From contig JAEZCF010000034.1 in the NCBI GenBank assembly GCA_023430045.1, forward strand, positions 1 to 46,667: a stretch of DNA of 46,667 nt. Direction: 5' to 3'. Numbering within the stretch: the first letter of the stretch is position 1; every line of letters starts with the position of its first letter. Both the position numbers and the translations under genes were made by a program. This stretch comes from Pseudomonadota bacterium. Lineage in GTDB: Bacteria; Pseudomonadota; Gammaproteobacteria; Xanthomonadales; Xanthomonadaceae. The notes beneath the pieces were generated by a model that saw only the letters and a program-made list of their open reading frames with translations, was not told the origin of the DNA and searched no databases. Below, piece after piece: positions 8,212 to 15,908 of this stretch.

Positions 8212-8637
8212 TTACATGTCGTACTTGTTCAGCTCAAAGCCCAGCGCCTTGTACTGGCGCCAGCGCTCGCGCAGCGGTTCGCGCGCTTCCGGGTCGGCCG
8301 GGACCACTTCCAGCACGCGGTCGCAGGCGGCCAGGTAAGGATCGTCACGCAGATTGATGACCAGCGGCCGGGCCGGGGCCTCGGTACCGGGAACGGCGAT
8401 CAGCACCAGCGCCTCTTCCTCGTCCATGTCTTCCCCGGCGATCTGGTGCGGGATGTAGGCATCGTTGTCGAACGCCCACAGCAGTTCGTCCAGTTCTTCG
8501 GCCTGGGCCTGGTCGCGCGCCAGCACCAGGGTGAACAGCCCGGCGTCGTTGGCCTTGCGGGCCAGCTCACAGACCAGCCGCAACGGCTCGGTCAGGAAGC
8601 GGGGCTTGGCGATCAGGTAGAAATCAGCACGGGACAT
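8212..8637 (-). CDS. holC: DNA polymerase III chi subunit
   Basis: A 141-residue clamp-loader accessory subunit that links the replicase to single-strand DNA binding protein through psi. The start MSRADFYLI and the LARKANDAGLFTLVLARDQ, LDELLWAFDNDAYIPHQ and RERWRQYKALGFELNKYDM segments are typical of HolC. An acidic insertion (GEDMDEEEALVLI) lies in the middle. The ATG at 8637 gives the standard N-terminus; upstream in-frame codons only add a Pro/Gly-rich tail. It sits between pepA and valS as in many gammaproteobacteria. The partner psi is probably encoded at 3220-3702. Confidence 0.93.
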   Translation of the reverse strand: MSRADFYLIAKPRFLTEPLRLVCELARKANDAGLFTLVLARDQAQAEELDELLWAFDNDAYIPHQIAGEDMDEEEALVLIAVPGTEAPARPLVINLRDDPYLAACDRVLEVVPADPEAREPLRERWRQYKALGFELNKYDM

Positions 8638-8659
8638 GGCAGGGCCTGGAGCGAAGGGA

Positions 8660-8712
8660 GAACCCGGCGCCAGGCCGGGCGGGATCGCGGCCACCGATGG
8701 GCGGCCGCGATC
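8660..8712. other. Two hairpins in the pepA-holC gap
   Basis: A GC-rich hairpin at about 8663-8679 (CCCGG / CCGGG) is followed by a perfect 10-bp inverted repeat (8683-8692 with 8703-8712). They lie between the pepA stop (8723) and the holC start. No T run follows, so an mRNA-stabilising or attenuating structure is as likely as a terminator. Confidence 0.4.
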
Positions 8713-8722
8713 GGGCAGGGCA

Positions 8723-10201
8723 TCAGGCGCGGGCGACCTGGTCCAGCAGCCACTGGCTCAGCAGGCCGACCGGGCGACCAGTGGCCATGCCGCGCTTGCC
8801 TTCATCGCTGGCCACGCCGGCGATGTCCAGATGCGCCCAGCGCTGGCCTTCGGTGAAGCGCGACAGGAAGCAGCCGGCGGTGATCGCACCGGCCCAGCGG
8901 CCGCCGATGTTGTAGATGTCGGCGAAGCTGGAATCCAGCATCGGCTGGTACTCGTCCCACAGCGGCAGGCGCCAGGCGCGGTCGAACACGTGCTCGCCGG
9001 CGGCCAGCAGTTCGTTGGCCAGGTCGTCGTGCTTGGTCATCAGGCCGGCGGTCTGGTGGCCCAGGGCAACCAGGCAGGCACCGGTCAGGGTGGCCACGTC
9101 GATCAGCGCGGCCGGCTCGAAGCGCTGCGCGTAGGTCAGCGCGTCGCACAGGATCAGGCGGCCTTCGGCGTCGGTGTTGCCCACTTCGATGGTCTTGCCG
9201 GACATCGAGGTGATGACGTCGGACGGGCGGTAGGCATTGCCGTCGATGGCGTTTTCAACCGCCGGCACCACCACCACCAGGTTCAACGGCAGCTTCGCCT
9301 TCACGGTGGCCACGAAGGTGCCGATGACGTTGGCGCCACCGCACATGTCGTATTTCATCTCTTCGATGCCACCCTGGGTCTTCAGGTTGACACCACCGGT
9401 ATCGAAAGTGATGCCCTTGCCGACCAGCACGAAAGGCTTCGCATCGCCACCGTTGCTCCACTTCAGCACCACCAGGCGCGGGCGGTTGGCCGAACCGCGG
9501 GCCACGGCCAGCAGCGATCCCATGCCGAGCGCTTCCATCTGTGTTTCATCGAGGATCTCGGCTTCGGCCCCGTCGTGCTCGCCGGCGAACTTCACCGCCA
9601 CGTCGGCCAGGTGGGCCGGGTTGCAGTAGTTGGGCGGCAGATTGCCCAGCTCGCGGGCGAATTCGACGCCTGCGGCGATGGCCTGGCCCTGGGTCAGTGC
9701 CTGGTCGTCGTTTCCGGCGATGGCCAGCTGCTGCAGGCCGGTGTCATCGGCCTTCTTCCTGCCGAGCGTGGCGGTGTAGCGGTAGCTGGCGTGATCGGCG
9801 GCGATGATGGCCTGGCGGATGGCCCAGGCCGCGTCGCGCTCCTTCACCGGCAGGTCCACCAGCGTGAACAGGGCGCTGCGGCTGGCGCCGGACTTCAGCG
9901 CGCGCACGGCGTCGCCGATGGCCTTCAGGTACTGCGGCACGCCGAAGCGCGCCGCTTCCCCCAGGCCGACCACCAGCACGCGCGGCGCATTGACGCCGGG
10001 GAGGTCGTGCAGCAGCGTGGTGGCGCCGGTCTTGCCGGACACGTCGCCGCGCTGGGCAAGGGCGGCCAGGCGACCCCCGCTGGCAGCGTCCAGCGCCTGT
10101 GCGGCGGGCGACAGGGAGAGGTCGGCGAAGGCGCCGACGACCACGCAGTCAACGTCAGCAGAGGAAGGCGATGCCTGGTTCAGGGTGAATTCGAGGGCCA
10201 T
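8723..10201 (-). CDS. pepA: Leucyl aminopeptidase (M17)
   Basis: A 492-residue cytosolic metallo-aminopeptidase that removes N-terminal residues from peptides. In some enterobacteria PepA also binds DNA and assists Xer recombination. The catalytic domain shows the M17 signature NTDAEGRL and the metal-site stretch VLVGKGITFDTGGVNLK. The N-terminal half is the more variable macro-like domain. The ATG at 10201 is preceded by a weak GGAAT ribosome binding site. It is first in the minus-strand pepA-holC-Pmp3-valS-EamA block and divergent from lptF, the arrangement common in gammaproteobacteria. Confidence 0.95.
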   Translation of the reverse strand: MALEFTLNQASPSSADVDCVVVGAFADLSLSPAAQALDAASGGRLAALAQRGDVSGKTGATTLLHDLPGVNAPRVLVVGLGEAARFGVPQYLKAIGDAVRALKSGASRSALFTLVDLPVKERDAAWAIRQAIIAADHASYRYTATLGRKKADDTGLQQLAIAGNDDQALTQGQAIAAGVEFARELGNLPPNYCNPAHLADVAVKFAGEHDGAEAEILDETQMEALGMGSLLAVARGSANRPRLVVLKWSNGGDAKPFVLVGKGITFDTGGVNLKTQGGIEEMKYDMCGGANVIGTFVATVKAKLPLNLVVVVPAVENAIDGNAYRPSDVITSMSGKTIEVGNTDAEGRLILCDALTYAQRFEPAALIDVATLTGACLVALGHQTAGLMTKHDDLANELLAAGEHVFDRAWRLPLWDEYQPMLDSSFADIYNIGGRWAGAITAGCFLSRFTEGQRWAHLDIAGVASDEGKRGMATGRPVGLLSQWLLDQVARA

Positions 10202-10226
10202 TGATCAGATTCCGTTGTCAAATCCG

Positions 10227-10232
10227 TACAAT
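10227..10232 (+). promoter_or_regulatory. Candidate -10 box for lptFG
   Basis: TACAAT in the context CCGTACAATCGCGG lies 72 bases before lptF. A similar CCGGTACAATGATGG occurs before purL. No good -35 box was found at the normal spacing. Confidence 0.35.
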
Positions 10233-10304
10233 CGCGGACCGTTTACGTCCAGCCGGTAGACTGGGCGGCACCGCGAACGAACCCGAGAGTTTAAACCACG
10301 GCCC

Positions 10305-11387
10305 ATGTTGAAGCTCGACCGCTATCTATTGGGCGATTTCGTCCAGAGTTTCCTGGCCACCCTCATTGTCCTGCTGGTGGTCAGCGTGGGCGGCGTGCTG
10401 GTGGACATCCTCGGCAACATCGCCGATGGCCGCCTGCCGGCGCGCCTGCTGTTCTCCCAACTGGGCCTGCAGTTCATCGTCTACATGCCGCTGATCCTGC
10501 CGCTGGCGCTGATGCTGGGCCTGCTGCTGGCGGTGGCGCGCCTGTACCGCGACTCGGAAATGGCGGTGATCACCGCCATCGGCGTGGGGCCCCGGCGGCT
10601 GCTGCGGCCACTGCTGATGCTGGTGCTGCCGGTGGTGGGACTGATCGGCGCCTGCTCGCTGTGGCTGGGACCCTGGGCGGACCGCACCGGCGAGAAGATG
10701 ATCGACGAGGCCAACCGCAGCGTGCTGATGGCCGGTCTTGAAGCCGGGCGCTTCACCAATCTTTCCAATGGCGGCGTGGTCTATCTTTCGTCGATCTCGC
10801 CCGACGGCACCGGCCTGGGCCGGGTGTTCATCAACCGCCTGCGCGAAGGGCGCGTGGAAGTGGTGTCTGCCGCCAGCGGCCGCCTGTACTTCGAAGGCCA
10901 GACCCAGCGTTACCTGCAGCTGGACGATGGACAGCAGATCGAAGGCCCCACCGACGGTGGCAAGGATTACCGGCTGGCGACCTTCGCGCGCAACGACGTG
11001 GCCATGCCCGATGGTGCGCAGACCCGTCAGTCCGACGATCCGGAACTGCTGCCGACGAGCCAGCTGATCGGCGATGAGCGGCCGCAGGCCAAGGCCCAGC
11101 TGCATTCACGCATCGCCCCGCCGCTGATCGCGCTGGCGTTCGCGCTGCTGACGGTGCCGCTGGCGCGCAGTTCACCGCGCCAGCAGCGCTACGGACGCAT
11201 GATGCTGGCCTTCCTGGCCTATATGGTGGGCATGAACCTGATGTTCATCGGAACCGGCTGGATCGCCGATGGCAAGGTGCCCGCCGGGATGGGCCTGTGG
11301 TGGCTGACGCTGCCGCTGCTGGGGCTGGCGATATGGATGTACCTGCGTGACGGCCGCCTGTCGCGCCCGAAGAGGGTGAGCGCATGA
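10305..11387 (+). CDS. lptF: LPS export permease LptF
   Basis: A 360-residue inner-membrane subunit of the LptB2FG transporter, which extracts lipopolysaccharide from the inner membrane and passes it to LptC. The N-terminus MLKLDRYLLGDFVQSF is typical. Transmembrane helices lie around residues 10-35, 55-80 and 100-125. A periplasmic beta-jellyroll domain follows, roughly residues 130-270, and then three C-terminal helices starting at LHSRIAPPLIALAFALL. It overlaps lptG by four bases (ATGA), so the two subunits are probably made in equal amounts. Confidence 0.94.
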   Translation: MLKLDRYLLGDFVQSFLATLIVLLVVSVGGVLVDILGNIADGRLPARLLFSQLGLQFIVYMPLILPLALMLGLLLAVARLYRDSEMAVITAIGVGPRRLLRPLLMLVLPVVGLIGACSLWLGPWADRTGEKMIDEANRSVLMAGLEAGRFTNLSNGGVVYLSSISPDGTGLGRVFINRLREGRVEVVSAASGRLYFEGQTQRYLQLDDGQQIEGPTDGGKDYRLATFARNDVAMPDGAQTRQSDDPELLPTSQLIGDERPQAKAQLHSRIAPPLIALAFALLTVPLARSSPRQQRYGRMMLAFLAYMVGMNLMFIGTGWIADGKVPAGMGLWWLTLPLLGLAIWMYLRDGRLSRPKRVSA

Positions 11388-12490
11388 TCCCGCGCCCGAT
11401 GCGTTTCGATCTTTACCTTGGACGGGCAGTGTTCGGCACCGTGCTGCTGACCTGGGCGGTGCTGATCGGCCTGGACGTGGTGATGGCGTTCTCCGGTGAG
11501 TTCAAGGATGTCGGCAAGAACGGCTACACCTTGGGGCATGCCGCGGCGTGGGTGCTGTACACCGTGCCACGTCGTGCCTATACCTTCTTCCCGACCGCAG
11601 CGGTGATCGGCTCGCTGATGGGCCTGGGCCAGCTGGCGGCGACGTCCGAGCTCACCGCGCTGCGCGCGCTGGGCCTGTCGCGTCGTCGCCTGAGCGTGTC
11701 GGTGGCGGTGGCGTTGTCGCTGCTCACCGGCGCCATGGTGGTCAGCGGCGAGACGCTGGCACCCTGGGCGCAGGAGCGCGCGGACAACATCCGCATGAGC
11801 GCCAAGCGCGGCGGCGACATGTCCGTGGCGCGCTACAACGGGGTGTGGGCACGCGAAGGCGATACCTTCCTCAACGCACAGAGTGGCGAGGAGCAGCTGA
11901 CCGACAAGGGCGGCACGCGGCTGGTGCTGCACGATGTGCGGCTGTACCGGATCGGTACGGAAGGCGAGATCGAATCGCTGACCCATGCGGCCACGGCCGA
12001 GCACGACGACACCGGCTGGGTACTGACCAAGGTGCGCCGTGACATCTTCGGCGAGCGCTCGCTGCAGCGCGAGGAGGTCGAGCGCGAGCCGTGGAATTCC
12101 CAGCTGGATGCCGGTGCGCTGGCCAATGGCATCTCGCGCCCACGCAACCTGCGTGCGGCGGACCTGCGCACCAGCATCGAGTACCGCGAGCGCAACGGCC
12201 TGGATGCGCGCGATTACGAAGATGTCTACTGGGGGCGGTGGTTCTATCCGGTGAACGTGCTGGCGCTGTGCCTGGCGGCAGTACCGTTCGCATTCGGTTC
12301 GCTGCGCAGCGGTGGCATGGGCAAGCGCCTGTTCCTGGGCATCCTGTTCGCGCTGGGTTTCTGGCTGCTGCAGCTGTTCTTCGGGCGCATGGCCGGCGCC
12401 TTGAAGTTCGATTACCGCATCGCCTACGCACTGCCGCCGATCGTGATGCTGGTGGTGTCGAGCCTGCTGTTCCGGCGTCGGTCGGGTTGA
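11384..12490 (+). CDS. lptG: LPS export permease LptG
   Basis: A 368-residue partner of LptF in the LptB2FG lipopolysaccharide exporter. It has the same layout: N-terminal helices beginning MRFDLYLGRAVFGTVLL, a coupling stretch with ELTALRALGLSRRRL facing the LptB ATPase, a periplasmic jellyroll (about residues 130-270), and a final helix group with FYPVNVLALCLAAVPFAFG. The ATG at 11384 overlaps the lptF stop. LptB, LptA and LptC are not in this window. A long REPIN-like repeat begins 22 bases after its stop. Confidence 0.94.
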   Translation: MIPRPMRFDLYLGRAVFGTVLLTWAVLIGLDVVMAFSGEFKDVGKNGYTLGHAAAWVLYTVPRRAYTFFPTAAVIGSLMGLGQLAATSELTALRALGLSRRRLSVSVAVALSLLTGAMVVSGETLAPWAQERADNIRMSAKRGGDMSVARYNGVWAREGDTFLNAQSGEEQLTDKGGTRLVLHDVRLYRIGTEGEIESLTHAATAEHDDTGWVLTKVRRDIFGERSLQREEVEREPWNSQLDAGALANGISRPRNLRAADLRTSIEYRERNGLDARDYEDVYWGRWFYPVNVLALCLAAVPFAFGSLRSGGMGKRLFLGILFALGFWLLQLFFGRMAGALKFDYRIAYALPPIVMLVVSSLLFRRRSG

Positions 12491-12511
12491 GCTGAGGCCG
12501 GGGCAGAGTGG

Positions 12512-12638
12512 GTAGAGCGGGTCCATGACCCGCTGAAGAGCGTGACGACCAACGGTCGTCGCCCACCGTCACCCACCGACGATCAAGGGTCGTCACCCAC
12601 CGGAGGTGACACAGCAGCGGGTCATGGACCCGCTCTAC
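12512..12638. repeat. REPIN-like element between lptG and the alpha/beta hydrolase
   Basis: Left REP: GTAG, then an 8-bp stem at 12516-12534 around GTCCATGAC. Right REP: the same palindrome inverted (about 12616-12634), ending in CTAC at 12635-12638. Between them are two more hairpins, GACGACC / GGTCGTC at 12544-12560 and an imperfect copy at 12578-12594. The whole element can fold on itself. The right arm overlaps the end of the hydrolase gene. Confidence 0.85.
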
Positions 12639-13794
12639 CGCTTCTTCCATTCAACGTGGCTGCCTGCCCGTAACTACCTCGAGCGCCCGCGGCAGGTTCG
12701 GCCAGCGCCATGAAATTCGCCTCCACCGGCGGGCGCGGGGCGGGACAGGTACCTGCAGGCGCCTGCCGGTCGCCGGCCAGCCACTCTTCCACCACTGCGC
12801 CAAGCAGGTCGATGCGCAGGGGCAGGGTGATGTGGTCCTCGCCGCGCATTTCGATGTACTGCACGCGTGGGCTGGCACGCGCCAGCCGGCGTCCCTGGCC
12901 GACCGCGATGTGCTGGTCGCCATCGCCATGCAGCACCAGCACGCAGGCATGCGTCCGGGACGCGGCGCGGGCAACATCCACCCGGTCCAGGTCCAGGCCG
13001 AGCTTGCGGTTGGCTGCCGCGATCACCTGATCCATGTCCTGGCCGCCGTAGCGCCAGCGGGCGAAACCGGCCAGGGCCTGCGCCTGCCAGCCGCGCGGCT
13101 GCAGCGACAACAGGTGAGGGATCATGCTGCGGATGGCATCGCCTGCGTTGGCGAAGGATTCCATCGCGACCACGCCGGAGACCTCGTCGCCCAGTTTCTC
13201 CGCCGTGAACACGGCCGTCGCCGCACCATAAGACACGCCCAGCAGGTACAGCGGTCCCTGCACTTCGCCACGCTCGCGCAGGGCGTCGATCACATCGATC
13301 ACCTCGTCCGACTCCATCGTGCCGTAGCCGGCGGGTCCGGACCCGGAATGACCATGGTTGCGCAGGTCGATGGTGATCACGCGATACCCCGCCTGCGCCA
13401 GGTACAGGGACCAGGGCAGCATGGAATCGCCATCCATCATCCAGCCGTGCAGCAGCACCACGGTGCCGCGTGGGGGACGGGGTTGGAAGACGCGTGGCGG
13501 CGACAGCCGCAGGTCCATGGCCAGCGGTGTGCCTTCTTCGTGGCGAGTGCGCGCATAGCGGTAGTGCAGACCGTAGTCGCCTGCATCGAAGGCGCGCCAG
13601 AACAATCGCACGCCTTCGCGGCTGGTCACATGACCGCTGTGGCTGGGCAGCGTTGCGATCGTCGTGGCGATACGCGCCTGGTCCAGCAGCGGCGAGGCGC
13701 CGCCGGGCGTTACCAGGCGGTCGCTGAGCGTATTGGCGGGAGAAGAACAGGCGGCCAGCCACAGGCAGGCGCAAGCCAGCAGCAGGCGCATCAT
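12622..13794 (-). CDS. Alpha/beta hydrolase lipoprotein
   Basis: A 390-residue alpha/beta-hydrolase with a lipoprotein signal peptide: the lipobox LAAC places the lipidated Cys at residue 16, so it should be membrane-anchored in the envelope. The oxyanion region is LLHGWMMDGDS near residue 115. The nucleophile elbow GVSYGAA has Ser188. Candidate acid and base are Asp291 or Asp293 (HGDGDQHI) and His321 (GEDHITLP). The substrate is unknown; an esterase or lipase-like role is only family-level inference. Two adjacent ATG codons (13794, 13791) begin the signal peptide. The last residues (GRAGP) and the TGA stop are encoded by a REP palindrome, so the C-terminal tail may be acquired. Confidence 0.82.
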   Translation of the reverse strand: MMRLLLACACLWLAACSSPANTLSDRLVTPGGASPLLDQARIATTIATLPSHSGHVTSREGVRLFWRAFDAGDYGLHYRYARTRHEEGTPLAMDLRLSPPRVFQPRPPRGTVVLLHGWMMDGDSMLPWSLYLAQAGYRVITIDLRNHGHSGSGPAGYGTMESDEVIDVIDALRERGEVQGPLYLLGVSYGAATAVFTAEKLGDEVSGVVAMESFANAGDAIRSMIPHLLSLQPRGWQAQALAGFARWRYGGQDMDQVIAAANRKLGLDLDRVDVARAASRTHACVLVLHGDGDQHIAVGQGRRLARASPRVQYIEMRGEDHITLPLRIDLLGAVVEEWLAGDRQAPAGTCPAPRPPVEANFMALAEPAAGARGSYGQAATLNGRSGRAGP

Positions 13795-13919
13795 GTCGAG
13801 GATTCCAGGAATGGCCGGGCAGGCTAGCGGCAGCACTGGTGGGCATCTACCGCGGTTCGATGACCACTTGATGACAATGCAGCCGCCGTTCAGCTACCTC
13901 AGCTGGCGTCGGGACCCGC

Positions 13920-14399
13920 TCAGCGTTTCGGCAGGCGTACCAACCGCGTGCCGCTGGCGCGATCGTGCCAGGCAAGGCGGTCGCGGTCGACCAGCGCCCA
14001 CCACAGGCCGATGCCCGCCAATGACAGTGACACGGTACCCACCACGTAGCGCACCCACAGGGCACGGCGGGACGGTGCGCCACCATCGCGCGCCACCAGT
14101 GCAAGCCGCCACGGACGCATTCCCAGTGTCTGGCCGCCGCGTTGCCAGCTCAGCGTCGCGTACAGGCCGGTGACGATCCAGCAGCACACCCACAGCGCCC
14201 ATTGCCAGCTGCTGAAGGGAGCGATGTTCTCCCGCGCGGCATGACCGGTGATGGTGAAGGTGATGACGAACACGGTGCCGATGAACATCCACAACGCCAG
14301 CGCTGGCCACAGGTCATAAAGCAGCGACAACAGACGCCAGCCGAGCAGTGATGCCGGACGCTGGAGTGACGCGGTGGCGGCGGGTGGAACGTGGGCCAT
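13920..14399 (-). CDS. RDD-family membrane protein
   Basis: A 159-residue protein with the RDD layout. The Arg-containing first helix is LLGWRLLSLLYDLWPALALW, where the family's R and D residues appear, and a second and third helix follow. A conserved QTLGMRPWRLALV stretch precedes the last helix, and the short C-terminal end includes RLAWHDRASGTRLV, also typical of RDD proteins. The function of the family is mostly unknown; ion exchange has been proposed for some members. The ATG at 14399 starts MAHVPP; the longer frame upstream overlaps xerD on the other strand. It is divergent from xerD with only 56 bases between the two start codons. Confidence 0.82.
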   Translation of the reverse strand: MAHVPPAATASLQRPASLLGWRLLSLLYDLWPALALWMFIGTVFVITFTITGHAARENIAPFSSWQWALWVCCWIVTGLYATLSWQRGGQTLGMRPWRLALVARDGGAPSRRALWVRYVVGTVSLSLAGIGLWWALVDRDRLAWHDRASGTRLVRLPKR

Positions 14400-14443
14400 G
14401 CGCCGAGCATACGCAAAGCTGGTGGCGCGTGCCGCACGCCGCG

Positions 14444-14449
14444 TATCCT
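14444..14449 (+). promoter_or_regulatory. Candidate -10 box for leaderless xerD
   Basis: TATCCT lies exactly six bases before the xerD ATG with no Shine-Dalgarno sequence between, the same spacing as at pssA. No clear -35 box is visible. Confidence 0.33.
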
Positions 14450-14455
14450 GCGCGC

Positions 14456-15433
14456 ATGGTTGTCGCTTCCACTCCCGCCGAACGTCGCCAGCTGGTGCAG
14501 GCACTGCCCGCGCTGGAGCATGCCGATGGCGCCCGCATCACCCGTTTCCTGGACGCCGCCTGGGCGGAAAACGGTCTGGCGCGGGCGACCGTGGACAGCT
14601 ACCGCCGCGACCTGGAAGGCCTGGCACGCTGGTGCGACGGACGTGGAGGTGGATTGGTGGGCATCGATCGCGCCGGCCTGTTCGATTACCTGGCCTGGCG
14701 GACCCGGCATGGCTGGTCGCCCCGCAGCAATGCGCGCCTGCTGTCGGCGCTGCGGGCCTTCTTTGCCGATGCCGTTCGCCGTGGCGAGCGCAGCGAGGAT
14801 CCGACCGCTTTGCTGGACCCGCCCAGGCTGCCGCGCCTGCTGCCCAAGGCGCTGGCGGAAAGCCAGATCGATGCGCTGCTGTCGGCACCGGATGTCGACG
14901 ATCCGCCGGGTCTGCGCGACCGTGCGATGCTGGAACTGATGTATGCCGCAGGCCTGCGCGTGAGCGAACTGGTGAACCTGCCCGCAACCGCGGTGAACCT
15001 GCGCCAGGGCGTGCTGCGGGTGACCGGCAAGGGCAGCAGGGAACGCCTGGTGCCACTGGGCGAAGAATCGCAGTACTGGCTGGAGCGTTACCTGCAGCAG
15101 TCACGTCCCCAGCTGAAAGGCGAGCGCAGCGTGCCCGCCGACGCCAGCGGCCAGGTACCGCTGTTCATCGAAGCCAGTCTGCGGCCGCTGAGCCGGCAGG
15201 CGTTCTGGCATCTGGTGAAGCGCCACGCTGCGACCGCCGGTATCGATCCGGCACGCATCAGCCCGCATGGCCTGCGCCACAGTTTCGCCACCCACCTGCT
15301 CAACCGTGGCGCCGACCTGCGCGCGTTGCAGATGCTGCTTGGCCACAGTTCGCTGTCCACCACGCAGATCTACACACTGGTGGCGCGTGAACACCTGCAG
15401 AAGCTGCACGCCCGGCATCATCCGCGCGGGTGA
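14456..15433 (+). CDS. xerD: Tyrosine recombinase XerD
   Basis: A 325-residue site-specific recombinase that, with XerC, resolves chromosome dimers at dif under FtsK control. The N-terminal SAM-like core-binding domain spans about residues 20-115. The catalytic domain carries all expected residues: Arg168 (AAGLRVSEL), Lys192 (TGKGSRERLVPLG), His271 and Arg274 (SPHGLRHSFATHLL), His297 (LLGHSSLSTTQIY) and the nucleophile Tyr306. The ATG at 14456 fits the usual XerD length; a longer frame from 14348 overlaps the RDD gene. Its last 16 bases overlap the convergent hypothetical gene at 15418. The neighbourhood shows no integrase-style attachment site, so this is the housekeeping enzyme. Confidence 0.94.
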   Translation: MVVASTPAERRQLVQALPALEHADGARITRFLDAAWAENGLARATVDSYRRDLEGLARWCDGRGGGLVGIDRAGLFDYLAWRTRHGWSPRSNARLLSALRAFFADAVRRGERSEDPTALLDPPRLPRLLPKALAESQIDALLSAPDVDDPPGLRDRAMLELMYAAGLRVSELVNLPATAVNLRQGVLRVTGKGSRERLVPLGEESQYWLERYLQQSRPQLKGERSVPADASGQVPLFIEASLRPLSRQAFWHLVKRHAATAGIDPARISPHGLRHSFATHLLNRGADLRALQMLLGHSSLSTTQIYTLVAREHLQKLHARHHPRG

Positions 15434-15885
15434 GGCGCATTGCCGCGCCTGCGGCGTGCGTGGCTCCTTGCGGCGGAACGCCGGTCGGCTGCCGCCGGCG
15501 AAGGACGCGGCAGGCACTCGCACAACCTTTCAAGCTCGCGGGCCTGGCGGCGTGTAGGGCACAGGTTGGACACGGCCTTGAGCGTCTGTGCTACGCATTG
15601 CGCATGGGTCTGCGAAGAGAGCCGTACACGGATCCGTGACAGGGCTTCGGCATGTTCCCGCAGATCATCCGCGTCGCAGCGTCTGCTCCAGTACTGTCGG
15701 GCCAGATGCTTCTCGACCGACTCCACCGCGCGAAGACTCCGGATCAATGCCTTCTGCCGTTGCGGTTCGTCCATCCTGGGCTGCAGGCAGCGGTTGATCA
15801 GGGTGTCCGCGCGCAGCAGGTAGGCCCGGGTGCTGTGCAGCATCCGGGCCCGGAACCAGAGAAGAGCGGTGTCGATCCATTGCAT
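15418..15885 (-). CDS. Hypothetical protein, Arg-rich helical
   Basis: A 155-residue protein I do not recognise. It looks mostly alpha-helical, with an N-terminal ALLWFRARMLHSTRAYLLRA and a central CDADDLREHAEALSRIRVRL. It is rich in Arg and Cys and ends in a basic, probably disordered tail. No signal peptide or membrane segment is evident. The ATG at 15885 lies 23 bases after the stop of the 324-residue gene, so the two are probably cotranscribed. Both proteins share an [LV]xxRAR[FM][FL] pattern in the first 20 residues, so they may be distant relatives. The gene end overlaps the xerD 3' end by 16 bases. Confidence 0.55.
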   Translation of the reverse strand: MQWIDTALLWFRARMLHSTRAYLLRADTLINRCLQPRMDEPQRQKALIRSLRAVESVEKHLARQYWSRRCDADDLREHAEALSRIRVRLSSQTHAQCVAQTLKAVSNLCPTRRQARELERLCECLPRPSPAAADRRSAARSHARRRRGNAPHPRG

Positions 15886-15908
15886 GGTGGGACGCGTTCG
15901 GGCGTTGG

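Noticed and set aside
10200..10235. TTGACA on the minus strand near pepA as its promoter
   Set aside because: It is too close to the pepA ATG to leave room for a -10 box and a start site.
14456..15433. XerD-like recombinase as sign of an integrated element
   Set aside because: It fits the housekeeping XerD in length and motifs; no att-like repeats or phage genes are nearby.
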